The notes beneath the pieces are model-generated. The model did no database searches. It saw nothing but the letters and a program-made list of their open reading frames with translations, and had not been told where the DNA came from. A DNA stretch of 64,000 bases from Phaeodactylum tricornutum CCAP 1055/1 (Eukaryota; Bacillariophyta; Bacillariophyceae; Surirellales; Neidiaceae): contig NC_011686.1 of assembly GCF_000150955.2 (NCBI RefSeq), forward strand, positions 638,472 to 702,471, in the 5' to 3' direction. How positions within the stretch are numbered: position 1 is the first letter of the stretch; each line of letters opens with the position of its first letter. A program made the translations under genes and the position numbers. Below are positions 11,649 through 20,601 of this stretch, piece after piece.

Positions 11649-11877
11649 TCACACGCAACAGAATCTTGTGCACCAAGGACAAACAAGACAAACAAAATAT
11701 CTTGTGCACCAAGGACAAGCAAGATAACAATTAATCCTATCAACTTGTCAGCAGACCAAAAACAACAACAATGCCACTGGTCTTACCCAATGGATTGTTT
11801 TATTGCCATTCTATCACAGAACCAGACAATCCCCAACAAACAGGAGCAAAGTGATTAGCAATCCAAGATTTTTAATC

Positions 11878-12263
11878 TGTCAACGTCAAGTATCTCCTGG
11901 CTTCTGAAGACAGCACAAGGTGATCAAGACTTGCCTGGCTTCTAACAAAGAGATACAAACTAACAAAAATGGTTTTCACACAATTGTGGTCCATTTCACT
12001 ATTCTCCACAGTGTTATACATGGCACCATGGGCACATTCATCATAGTTACCATGCTCCTTAGCATGGCAACAATTGAGTCCCAAAACAGTCACATCATGT
12101 TTCTGAATACTCAGCTGGGAATGCGCCTGTCCAAAACCATCCATGTCGGGATTTGTGGCCAAACACACAAGATTAGTTTCGACAGGCTCGCCTTGGGTGC
12201 CACGACCCAAGTAGTGCGCGCCATCGCGCGAACCGGTACTCAAAACTGTCATTCCAGTTGACA
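11878..12263 (-). repeat. 5' LTR of CoDi-B (386 bp, internally deleted)
   Basis: It starts TGTCAACTGG at 12263 and ends GTTGACA at 11878 on the minus strand, as in CoDi-C. It lacks 81 bp relative to the 467-bp CoDi-C LTR. The gap lies between a GACCAC and a GATTGTGTG sequence, with a short ACGAT repeat at both deletion ends in CoDi-C. Confidence 0.85.
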
Positions 12264-13017
12264 TCGGGAAAGGTTCAGAGCCAGGAAGGAGTATCAAATT
12301 GTATATCTAACTTTTCATAAGAGTCCACTCTTTTTGCCACGAATGATGACAATAATTCGCTTGCACTCCACAAAATGTATGGGATTCTAAAGCCCCCAAG
12401 ACTAATAAAAAGATTCTTCCCTATATGCGACGCCTCTATACCAACAGATACTTTTGTTACAGTCCCGTACACTATGGGCATGATGCATACCCAATGTAAG
12501 ACATTTCCATAGACTATTGAATTTCGTATTTATTGAGTGCTTTCTTTCTCAGCAATTTCTCCGAGTTGCAACTAGAATGCGACTACACCGTTTCTGTGGC
12601 GAAAAAATTCCAGCCCTCGATAATGATTCGTTCGTTTATGCAAGTTGGCATTTTCATCACTTGGATTGATAACTCCTGAATATTTTATATAAAGTAGTAT
12701 TGACTTGACATATTTTACTTTACACTAGGTTGCAGCAACAGTTCTTTGAAGAGGTTTCTGAGAGGTTTATGTAGATTCTTCTGATCGTTGAATTTTCAAA
12801 CCCAATCTTGGATTTCTCCGGGCTTCTATGCTTTTGCAACGAAGGGTACGGTCGAACTCGTAGAACGGTAATACATCAAAATCTATCCCATTGATTCCGT
12901 ACCGACACTTGAGTTCACAGTCAGACTTTTCGCATATCCTTTGTGATACTTTGAAGAATCGTTCTTCGAAGACCATGAAGAGCTTTCCAATTTCTTCCAA
13001 AAAAGGAGTTCAGTTCA
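12264..13017. other. No gene recognised between CoDi-B and the HSF pseudogene
   Basis: This is AT-rich unique-looking DNA. It should contain the promoter or the missing start of the HSF gene. A minus-strand ORF at 12767-13000 resembles nothing I know. In the HSF frame a TGA stands at 12976 and no ATG is found between it and 13018. Confidence 0.5.
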
Positions 13018-13569
13018 GTGTTCGGCCGGCCCCCCGCCTTCAGCAGTAACCCAACGACCCTAACCACGATCAACAACATCAGGCCATCACTTTACGATCT
13101 ACACTCAGGCGCTGTTTTGTTTAGATCTTCTGCTGGAGTCTCCAAGCCGCTTCCGCCGACTTCCGCGGAGTTTACCAGACAGATTTTCATCAACTCGCTG
13201 CTTGAACAATAGCAACATTATGAGTCTCGTCGTGCACACATCATTTCCGTACTTCAGGGCATCGACCTGCAAGATCGCTTCCATGAAGAAGTCGAGCTGT
13301 TGAGCTCATTGGCTATCCCGGCAACGCCGGGAAGGTTACGGAGCAACCCATTCGTACAGCTCCAGGGCCATGGATTCAAGCCGTCTGTACCAATTTTCGA
13401 TTCTTCTGCTCTTGCGAACAGCAGGTCGCCCTTTCAAGGATGGACGTCTCTTCATCAAGGTCTGCACGCAAGTCTCTTTCCTATAATTTCCGGACATTAT
13501 AGAACCACAAATATCATCCGCTCCGAACTCGGCGAAAAAAGTTTGCCGGGATCAACGGATGTAACTGCC
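13018..13569 (+). pseudogene. Heat shock factor gene, 5' part, cut by CoDi-C
   Basis: One frame is open from 12979 to the insertion point except for a TAG at 13210-13212. It encodes a low-complexity N-terminal region without a recognised domain. There is no ATG before the TAG, so the start is lost or lies in an upstream exon. The frame ends in codons GTA ACT GCC. Its last five bases, CTGCC, are the target site of CoDi-C. Joined to the DNA after the element (one CTGCC copy removed), the frame runs without shift into a heat-shock-factor DNA-binding domain at 20126-20601, so the two pieces are one gene. Confidence 0.75.
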
Positions 13570-14036
13570 TGTCAACTGGAATGACAGTTTTGAGTACCGG
13601 TTCGCGCGATGGCGCGCACTACTTGGGTTGTGGCACCCAAGGCGAGCCTGTCGAAACTAATCTTGTGTGTTTGGCCACAAATCCCGACACGGATGGTTTT
13701 GGACAGACGCAATCCCAGTTGAGTATTCAGAAACATGATGTGACTGTTTCGGGACTCGATTGTTGCCATGCTAAGGAGCATGGTAACTATGATGAATGTG
13801 CCCACGGTGCCGTGTATAACACCGTGGAGAATAGTGAAACGGACCACGATGGCGCTTGGCAGATCGTGGGGCCAAATGGAAAGTGAACAGATTAGCTCTT
13901 TAGTTTAGAGTTTATAAATCTTAACAACGATTGTGTGAAAACCATATTCGTTAGTTCGTATCTCTTCGTTAGAAGCCAGACGAGTCTTGATCACCTCGTG
14001 CTGTCTTCAGAAGCCAGGAGATACTTGACGTTGACA
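13570..14036 (+). repeat. 5' LTR of CoDi-C (467 bp)
   Basis: TG...CA ends, 464 of 467 positions equal to the 3' LTR by eye. All three differences are CG in one LTR against TG in the other. It contains the same coding tail (13581-13886) that ends Pol in the 3' LTR. Confidence 0.95.
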
Positions 14037-14266
14037 GATTAACAGTCTTGGATTGCTAATCACTTTGCTCCCGTTTGTTTGGGGATTGTCTGGTTCTGTG
14101 ATAGAACGGCAATAAAACAATCCGTTGGGTAAGACCAGTGGCATTGTTGTTGTTTTCGGTCTGCTGACGAGTCGATCGAATTAATCGTTATCTCGCTTGT
14201 CCTTGGTGCACGAGATATTGTGTTCGTCTCGTTTGTCCTTGGTGCACGAGATTCTGTTGTGTGTGA

Positions 14267-15478
14267 ATGGCCCGACAGTTGCGTTCGAGAATCATCCCTG
14301 CTTTGACCATGGACCCTCTTGAACATGTTCTTGTGAACCTTTTGGGAGCGACGACACCGGATTCGTCGTACCGTCGGTTCTTTGAAGAGTACGGTATTAC
14401 TCAGACCAGCGAGTTGGCCTCAATCACCGAAAATTGTCTTGCAACGGTGTCATATGGTGTTTTGACCCCTTCTGTGGGAGATACCCCTGCCACCATTGTT
14501 CGTATGTTTCTTCCGCCTGCCCAGCAGGATCGGATCTTGAAGATTGTCAAATGGTTCCTCTCGAAAGGTACCAACGTGACAAACGAAACCTGGTTTGAAC
14601 TTACCCCTGAAGTCCTTGAGTATTGGCAACCAGCCTCTGCTATTGTTGCCCCTGCTACTCCTGTTGGATCGGATGCTCGGAGTTCCTTTGTCAAAAGTGC
14701 TGCCGCAAAGTTTCGGAAGACAATCAAGAATCACTCCGTTCCGTACCCAAAGTTCAGTGAAGACCGTTTTTGGGTCACTTGGAATACGAATATTCGTATC
14801 AAGCTCCGTATCCATGGTGTCCAGTTGGTTCTTGACCCGGATTATTTGCCCGAGACCGTCGACGAGACGGATACATTTGTCGAAATGCAGAACTTTGTCT
14901 TTGGCGTGTTCAACGATATATTGTTGACCCCTCGTGCGCGTGGAATCCTCCACAAGCATGTGGATGAATTGGATGCTCAGGCTGTTTACCGCGACCTTGT
15001 TGCCTCGTACGGTAAAGGTATCAATGCGCAGATCACTGCCACATCCATTGAAACGAAGCTCACTTTGTACTCATTTGCGACTTCAAAGAGCAAGACCTGT
15101 GTTGCTTTTTTGACGACTTGGCGCAATTTGATTTACGATCTTGAACGGATCAACGAGTTCCCCTTGCCGGATCACCAGAAGAGCGTACGACTCAAGTCAG
15201 CTGTCCGTTCCCATCCGCAATTGAAGCTTTTCCTCGGAAATGTTCAGCTTTACTCTCGTACCCATGTGGGTAAGAGTGCCGACGATTCCGATTTTGAGTA
15301 TGTTTATGATTTGATGCTCGAACATGCGACTGATATTGATCAGACCGATTTGGAAGACCGCGGTAACAACCGCGGTGGATGCTCAGCAAACAATGCAAAG
15401 TCTCAGTCTTCTTCCAAGAAGAAAACTAACAAACCAATTGGTAAGAAGCACAAGAATTATGTGCCTCCTGAAAAGTGA
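14267..15478 (+). CDS. gag: Gag-like capsid protein of CoDi-C
   Basis: A 403-residue structural protein expected to form the virus-like particle that carries element RNA. The start is an ATG 230 bp after the 5' LTR (MARQLRSRIIPALTMDPLEH; the ATG at MDPLEH is a possible alternative). The middle carries a copia gag-type core (KFSEDRFWVTWNTNIRIKLR, then DELDAQAVYRDLVASYGKG). The C-terminus is Lys/Asn/Ser-rich, a likely basic nucleic-acid-binding tail, and no CCHC zinc knuckle is present. It ends PPEK-TGA. The next 11 codons and the pol ORF are in the same frame, so Gag and Pol are separated only by this TGA. Confidence 0.9.
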   Translation: MARQLRSRIIPALTMDPLEHVLVNLLGATTPDSSYRRFFEEYGITQTSELASITENCLATVSYGVLTPSVGDTPATIVRMFLPPAQQDRILKIVKWFLSKGTNVTNETWFELTPEVLEYWQPASAIVAPATPVGSDARSSFVKSAAAKFRKTIKNHSVPYPKFSEDRFWVTWNTNIRIKLRIHGVQLVLDPDYLPETVDETDTFVEMQNFVFGVFNDILLTPRARGILHKHVDELDAQAVYRDLVASYGKGINAQITATSIETKLTLYSFATSKSKTCVAFLTTWRNLIYDLERINEFPLPDHQKSVRLKSAVRSHPQLKLFLGNVQLYSRTHVGKSADDSDFEYVYDLMLEHATDIDQTDLEDRGNNRGGCSANNAKSQSSSKKKTNKPIGKKHKNYVPPEK

Positions 15479-15511
15479 AAAGCTCTCTCTCCCAAAGAGA
15501 AGCGGACCATT

Positions 15512-18500
15512 ATGGACCAACGAGGACCTCGCCCTGCTCCAGCTCCTGCCCCTGCCTTATCGGTGAACGCCGCTGCCACTCAGCCTCCTCCTACGGTGTA
15601 TGTCAGCGACTCGACGGTTGTTGACAACCAAAGCCTCGCTTCGACTCACGTCCCGCCTGCTGCCGGACCTGGTCAACTGCTTCGTTCGCTCATTTCGAAT
15701 TCAGCTGCCCGCCAGCACCCTGCTCCATCGAATGGAGCCACGTCTGACTCTTTTTCGGTCAATGGGACCACCTATCGCAGCGAAGTGAACCGTTCTTCTG
15801 TGCAGTACCGTCTTTCCACTCACGATGTTTCGTTGAACAAGGACTCTTTGATCGATGGTGGTGCGAACGGTGGCCTTAGCGGCTCCGACGTAACCGTTAT
15901 TTCGCAATCCCTGTTGGAGGCCACTGTCTCTGGAATTGGAAATTCGGAATTGACCAACCTCCGTTTGTCAACGGTGGCCGGACTCATTCACACGACGGAT
16001 GGTCCCATTATTGGTGTGTTTCACCAGTATGCTCACCTTGGTACTGGCAATACCATTCATTCGTGCAACCAAATGCGCTCCTGGGGAGTCACGGTTGACG
16101 ACGTCCCTCGTACTTTTGGTGGCAAACAGCGTATTGTCACGTCCGATGGTCGTTTTGTCATCCCGCTTTCCGTTTCTGGCGGACTCACTTACTTGTCTAT
16201 GCAGGCCCCTACCGAGGAGGACCTGGACACTTTCGAATGGGTGCCTTTTACCGCTGACAACGAGTGGGACCCAAATGGTGTCTCTTCTCCTGCCGCTGCC
16301 GACAATGACCTCAGTTTGCAGCTTCCTGCCGGCCATGTCCCGTTCCGTGATGAACGCATCAATAACTTTGGTCTCCTTGCGCATTCCGCGGCTGTCAGTC
16401 GATCCCCTTTGAATGCCGATGCTTTGCAACCCAATTTTGGATGGGTTCCCAGTGCTCGTATCTCTCGCACGTTCGAGAATACCACACAATTCGCTCGTGC
16501 CGATGTCCGTTTGCCCCTGCGCAAACATTTCAAGTCGCGTTTCCCTGCTGCCAATGTTTCTCGTTTGAACGAAATTGTGGCAACTGATACCTTTTTCTCG
16601 GATACCCCTGCGGCCGATGACGGCATTCTTAACCATGGTGGGGCTACGATGGCCCAACTTTTCGTTGGAAAAAGTTCGCAAATCACCTCTGTCTTCCCGA
16701 TGAAGCGTGAATCCCAGTTTGCCCATACTTTCGAGGACTTTATCCGTACCCATGGTGCTCCCGATGCCCTCCTCAGCGACAATGCTCGTGCTCAGATCGG
16801 TCAGCAGGCACTTCAGATTTTGCGTATGTATGCAATCGACGATATGCAGTGCGAGCCGCATCATCAACACCAAAATTACGCGGAACGCCGCATTCAAGAG
16901 GTGAAAAAGATGGTGAACACAATCATGGATCGTACAAACACCCCTCCGGAATATTGGTTGCTCTGCTTATTTTATGTGACCTACTTGCTCAATCGCCTTG
17001 CTGTTGAAAGCTTGAATTGGCGTACCCCGCTTCAAGTTGCCCATGGACAGCGTCCTGATATTTCTGCTTTGCTCCTTTTCCGTTGGTTTGAACCCGTTTA
17101 TTATTACGACCCTGACCATGCGTCTTTCCCATCGGCTTCTCGCGAGAAAACTGGTCGTTGGATTGGTGTTGCTGAACACAAAGGTGATGCGCTGACTTAC
17201 TGGATTTTAACCGACAATACTCACCAAGCCATTGCTCGTTCTGTTGTTCGTTCAGCCAACGTCGATAATGGTTTGAAAAACCATCGTGCTGCGAATTCCT
17301 CTCCCGATGGTGGGGAGCCTTCGAATCCTAAGCCCATTGTCTTGGCTACGAGTGACCTACGCCATGATGCTACGGTCGATCCATCTTTTGAGAAATCCCC
17401 TGCATTCTCTCCTGACGAATTGATCGGCAGGTATTTGATCCGTGAAGCCCCTGACGGCCAGAGCCATCGAGCCCTTGTTGCTCGTAAAATTATTGATGCC
17501 GACTCCGATAACCATCAGGCGATTTGCTTCTTGTTGCAAATTGATGAAAAGGATGCTGACGAGATCATTTCGTACAATGAACTTTCCGATTTGATGGAAG
17601 CCCAACAATCAGAGCCCGCTACGAACGGAAATATCGAAGATCATTTCAAGTTTACTAGTATTATTGGACACCAAGGCCCTTTGCAACCGACCGATGCTGG
17701 TTACAAGGGATCCTCTTGGAATGTTTTGGTTCAATGGGAAGATGGTTCCCAGTCGTACGAACCTCTAATTGAAATGGCTAAGGACGATCCAGTCACACTC
17801 GCGATGTACGCGTCTGACAACGATCTCCTTAACGTGCCCGGGTGGCGCCGCTTCAATCGTTTGCTTCGCAACCGTGATGACTTCAATCGATCTGTTTCGT
17901 TAGTGAAACAACGCAAGGGAGACCCCATGTTCAAGTTTGGCGTCCTTGTCCCTCGCAATTCTCGTGAAGCCCTGAAATTTGACGCGAACGCCGGCAATAC
18001 TCGTTGGGCCGATGCCATGGAGCTCGAATTGGCCCAGCACCGTGAGTATAAAACCTACAAGGACCTCGGTAAGGGTGCAGCCACACCTGGCCCTGAATAC
18101 CAGCGGATCAATGTTCATTTCGTGTTTGACGTGAAGCAGTCACTCAAATACAAGGCTCGGCTCGTCGCCGGTGGACACATGACGGCGCCTCCGAAGGACA
18201 GTGTTTATTCCGGTGTTGTCTCACTTCGGTCCATTCGTCTCGCTCTTCTTGCTGGTGAGGTAAATGGACTGGAAACGTGGGTTGGTGACATTGCAGTCGC
18301 CTATTTAGAGGCATACACGAAGGAACAGGTGTATTTTGTTGCTGGTCCCGAGTTTGGGGAGCTTTCTGGACATACCCTGCTCATCGACAAGGCTTTGTAT
18401 GGCCTACGTACTAGTGGAGCCCGTTTCCATGAGCGTCTCTCGGATTCCCTTCGTGCGATGAATTTTATTCCTTGCAAAGCGGACCCTGATCTCTGGATGC

Positions 18501-19975
18501 GTGACTGCGATGACCATTGGGAGTATGTGTGTGTATACGTAGACGATATTGCGTGCGTCTCACGAAACCCCAAGGCCTTCTTTGATTCCCTTGTTTCAGA
18601 CCATCATTACACTCTGAAGGGTGTTGGTCCCCCGACTTACTTTCTTGGTGGTGATTTTACTCGCGACAGTAAGGACAATACTCTCGCGGTTGGCGCGAAA
18701 ACGTACGTGAAACGTATTATTTCGAACTACAAGACCTCCTTCGGTACGGAGCCCAAGCTGTACTCGTCTCCTCTCGAGAACGGTGATCACCCAGAAGTCG
18801 ACGCTTCGCAACTCCTTGATTTCGGTTCGATTAAGTTGTACCAGTCCCTCATCGGTGCCCTCCAATGGGCCATCACTCTCGGGCGATTTGACATACAGTG
18901 TGCCGTCATGACGATGGGACGCTTTCGTGCTGCCCCTCGAGAAGGACATTTGAATCGTCTTCGTCGTATCATCGGATACCTTCGTCGTTACCCTGATGCT
19001 GCCATTCGTTTTCGTACTGGAATTCCCAACCATGAGGCTCGGGGAGACGTCCCTCAACACGACTGGATGTACTCGGTATACGGTAAATCGACTGACGAGG
19101 ACTCTCCGACAGACATGCCGCCTGCTCGTGGTAAGCCTATGCGCATTACCACCTTTGTTGATGCTAACTTGTATCATGATTTGACTACAGGCCGTTCTAC
19201 AACGGGTGTCTTGCATTTGGTTAATCAGACTCCTGTGTCTTGGTTTTCTAAACGACAGTCTACGGTTGAAACGGCTACGTATGGCTCTGAATTTGTTGCT
19301 GCTCGTTTGGCTACGGAGCAGATTATTGACATGCGTCTTACTCTACGTATGATGGGCATTCCCTTGGACGGTCCTGCTTGGCTCCTTGGCGACAATCAGA
19401 GCATTGTTACCAGCTCGACTTTGCCTCATTCTGTTCTCTCCAAACGACACAATGCGTTGGCATACCACCGCGTTCGCGAAGCGATCGCTTTTGGTATCAT
19501 GCATTTTTTGTGGATTGAGGGTAAGGACAATGCAAGCGACGTGTTGACCAAACCTTTGGGTCACGCAGTTGCTTGGTCTTTGGTTCAGCCTTTGTTGTTT
19601 TGGAAAGGTGAGACGAAATCCCCCGTTCGTTCTGTTTCGAGTACCTCACAGTGGGGAGTGTCAACTGGAATGACAGTTTTGAGTACCGGTTCGCGCGATG
19701 GCGCGCACTACTTGGGTCGTGGCACCCAAGGCGAGCCTGTCGAAACTAATCTTGTGTGTTTGGCCACAAATCCCGACACGGATGGTTTTGGACAGACGCA
19801 ATCCCAGTTGAGTATTCAGAAACATGATGTGACTGTTTCGGGACTCGATCGTTGCCATGCTAAGGAGCATGGTAACTATGATGAATGTGCCCACGGTGCC
19901 GTGTATAACACCGTGGAGAATAGTGAAACGGACCACGATGGCGCTTGGCAGATCGTGGGGCCAAATGGAAAGTGA
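15512..19975 (+). CDS. pol: Pol polyprotein of CoDi-C (protease, integrase, reverse transcriptase, RNase H)
   Basis: A 1487-residue polyprotein in copia order. The aspartic protease motif is IDGGANGG near residue 115. The integrase acidic triad is visible as the Asp of VATDTFFSD (about 357), the Asp of LLSDNA (about 420) and the Glu of NYAERR (about 455). The RT active site YVDDI is near 1008. RNase H follows with FVDANLYHD, TYGSEFVAA and GDNQS (about 1213-1290). The last 105 residues are encoded inside the 3' LTR, which starts at 19659. The ATG at 15512 is in frame with gag across its TGA, so this start may be formal only. All motifs are intact. It acts in cytoplasmic particles and the nucleus to copy and insert the element. 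Confidence 0.93.
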   Translation: MDQRGPRPAPAPAPALSVNAAATQPPPTVYVSDSTVVDNQSLASTHVPPAAGPGQLLRSLISNSAARQHPAPSNGATSDSFSVNGTTYRSEVNRSSVQYRLSTHDVSLNKDSLIDGGANGGLSGSDVTVISQSLLEATVSGIGNSELTNLRLSTVAGLIHTTDGPIIGVFHQYAHLGTGNTIHSCNQMRSWGVTVDDVPRTFGGKQRIVTSDGRFVIPLSVSGGLTYLSMQAPTEEDLDTFEWVPFTADNEWDPNGVSSPAAADNDLSLQLPAGHVPFRDERINNFGLLAHSAAVSRSPLNADALQPNFGWVPSARISRTFENTTQFARADVRLPLRKHFKSRFPAANVSRLNEIVATDTFFSDTPAADDGILNHGGATMAQLFVGKSSQITSVFPMKRESQFAHTFEDFIRTHGAPDALLSDNARAQIGQQALQILRMYAIDDMQCEPHHQHQNYAERRIQEVKKMVNTIMDRTNTPPEYWLLCLFYVTYLLNRLAVESLNWRTPLQVAHGQRPDISALLLFRWFEPVYYYDPDHASFPSASREKTGRWIGVAEHKGDALTYWILTDNTHQAIARSVVRSANVDNGLKNHRAANSSPDGGEPSNPKPIVLATSDLRHDATVDPSFEKSPAFSPDELIGRYLIREAPDGQSHRALVARKIIDADSDNHQAICFLLQIDEKDADEIISYNELSDLMEAQQSEPATNGNIEDHFKFTSIIGHQGPLQPTDAGYKGSSWNVLVQWEDGSQSYEPLIEMAKDDPVTLAMYASDNDLLNVPGWRRFNRLLRNRDDFNRSVSLVKQRKGDPMFKFGVLVPRNSREALKFDANAGNTRWADAMELELAQHREYKTYKDLGKGAATPGPEYQRINVHFVFDVKQSLKYKARLVAGGHMTAPPKDSVYSGVVSLRSIRLALLAGEVNGLETWVGDIAVAYLEAYTKEQVYFVAGPEFGELSGHTLLIDKALYGLRTSGARFHERLSDSLRAMNFIPCKADPDLWMRDCDDHWEYVCVYVDDIACVSRNPKAFFDSLVSDHHYTLKGVGPPTYFLGGDFTRDSKDNTLAVGAKTYVKRIISNYKTSFGTEPKLYSSPLENGDHPEVDASQLLDFGSIKLYQSLIGALQWAITLGRFDIQCAVMTMGRFRAAPREGHLNRLRRIIGYLRRYPDAAIRFRTGIPNHEARGDVPQHDWMYSVYGKSTDEDSPTDMPPARGKPMRITTFVDANLYHDLTTGRSTTGVLHLVNQTPVSWFSKRQSTVETATYGSEFVAARLATEQIIDMRLTLRMMGIPLDGPAWLLGDNQSIVTSSTLPHSVLSKRHNALAYHRVREAIAFGIMHFLWIEGKDNASDVLTKPLGHAVAWSLVQPLLFWKGETKSPVRSVSSTSQWGVSTGMTVLSTGSRDGAHYLGRGTQGEPVETNLVCLATNPDTDGFGQTQSQLSIQKHDVTVSGLDRCHAKEHGNYDECAHGAVYNTVENSETDHDGAWQIVGPNGK
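19649..19658 (+). other. Polypurine tract of CoDi-C
   Basis: CAGTGGGGAG directly precedes the 3' LTR. This is the expected plus-strand primer site of an LTR element, and a similar GGGGAG precedes the CoDi-A LTR. Confidence 0.8.
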
Positions 19976-20125
19976 ACAGATTAGCTCTTTAGTTTAGAGT
20001 TTATAAATCTTAACAACGATTGTGTGAAAACCATATTCGTTAGTTCGTATCTCTTCGTTAGAAGCCAGACGAGTCTTGATCACCTTGTGCTGTCTTCAGA
20101 AGCCAGGAGATACTTGACGTTGACA
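19659..20125 (+). repeat. 3' LTR of CoDi-C (467 bp)
   Basis: Same ends and length as the 5' LTR. Its first 317 bases are also the 3' end of pol. The right boundary is fixed by the CTGCC target duplication at 20126. Confidence 0.95.
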
Positions 20126-20601
20126 CTGCCAATACCACTACCAATCAACCTGGTCGCAAAGCCTTCTTCCCCAGAAAGCTCCACGGGATGCTGACTGATC
20201 TTGGTTTTAAGGGGAGCGACATTGCCGCCTTCCTCCCCAACGGACAAGCTTTTATAATTTTCAAGCCTAACGAGTTTACCGAGGAAATATTACCCAAGTA
20301 GTTCAATATGCACCACTTTGCAAGTTTTCAGAGACAGTTGAATCTCTACAAGTTCAAGCGGACCAGCAAAGATGGGTCCTACAAGGGGGCTTACTATCAC
20401 GAGCTATTTGCTCGCGAGCGACAAGATCTCATTTCTATGATCAAGTGCCAACAGACCACAAAATTGATACCTCCGTCGTCGTCAAAGAAGCAGAGCTTAC
20501 GTAAAGCAGAAAAGCCGGGAGCCGTCGGGTTTTCATCTGTCGAGAAGCCCACGTTTACATCTTCATCTCCAAATTTGGTAAAAAAAGTCGACAAATTGTA
20601 A
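20126..20601 (+). pseudogene. Heat shock factor gene, 3' part with the DNA-binding domain, separated by CoDi-C
   Basis: From 20131 one frame encodes an HSF DNA-binding domain: FFPRKLHGMLTDLG, then AFIIFKPNEF, FASFQRQLNLYKF and the end GSYKGAYYHELFARER. A TAG at 20299-20301 (after EEILPK) sits where HSFs normally have Tyr or Phe, inside the domain. After it comes a Lys/Ser-rich tail to TAA at 20601. It matches the intact HSF at 34862-36058 over the domain. With two in-frame stops and a 6.5-kb insertion the gene is a pseudogene, although an internal ATG at 20308 could start a truncated product lacking half the domain. Confidence 0.85.

Larger units (their letters stand above)
8600..12263 (-). 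mobile_element. CoDi-B: inverted, truncated and rearranged copy of the CoDi-C family
   Basis: Read on the minus strand, it has in order a 5' LTR (12263-11878), leader, gag, the gag stop, and the start of pol through the protease. It then ends at about 8600 against the piggyBac remnant, so integrase, RT, RNase H and the 3' LTR are missing. Nucleotide identity to CoDi-C (13570 onward) is high except at CpG sites, most of which are TpG or CpA here. Gag is split by a 9636-10557 block of foreign copia sequence flanked by a 360-bp direct duplication. Confidence 0.85.
13570..20125 (+). mobile_element. CoDi-C: full-length, recently inserted Ty1/copia (CoDi-type) retrotransposon
   Basis: It is 6556 bp long. 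Both LTRs are 467 bp, start TGTCAACTGG and end GTTGACA, and differ at three positions (13629/19718, 13761/19850, 13997/20086). The element is flanked by CTGCC (13565-13569 and 20126-20130), a 5-bp target duplication as is usual for copia integrases. gag (403 codons) and pol (1487 codons) are both open. A polypurine tract (GTGGGGAG) abuts the 3' LTR. All this points to a young, possibly still competent copy. The primer-binding site right of 14036 (GATTAACAGTCTTGG) was not matched to a tRNA. Confidence 0.95.

Noticed and set aside
13210-20301. Reading the two TAG codons of the HSF gene as recoded sense codons
   Set aside because: Genes nearby show no sign of TAG reassignment, one TAG replaces a conserved Tyr/Phe, and the gene is also split by a transposon; decay is simpler.
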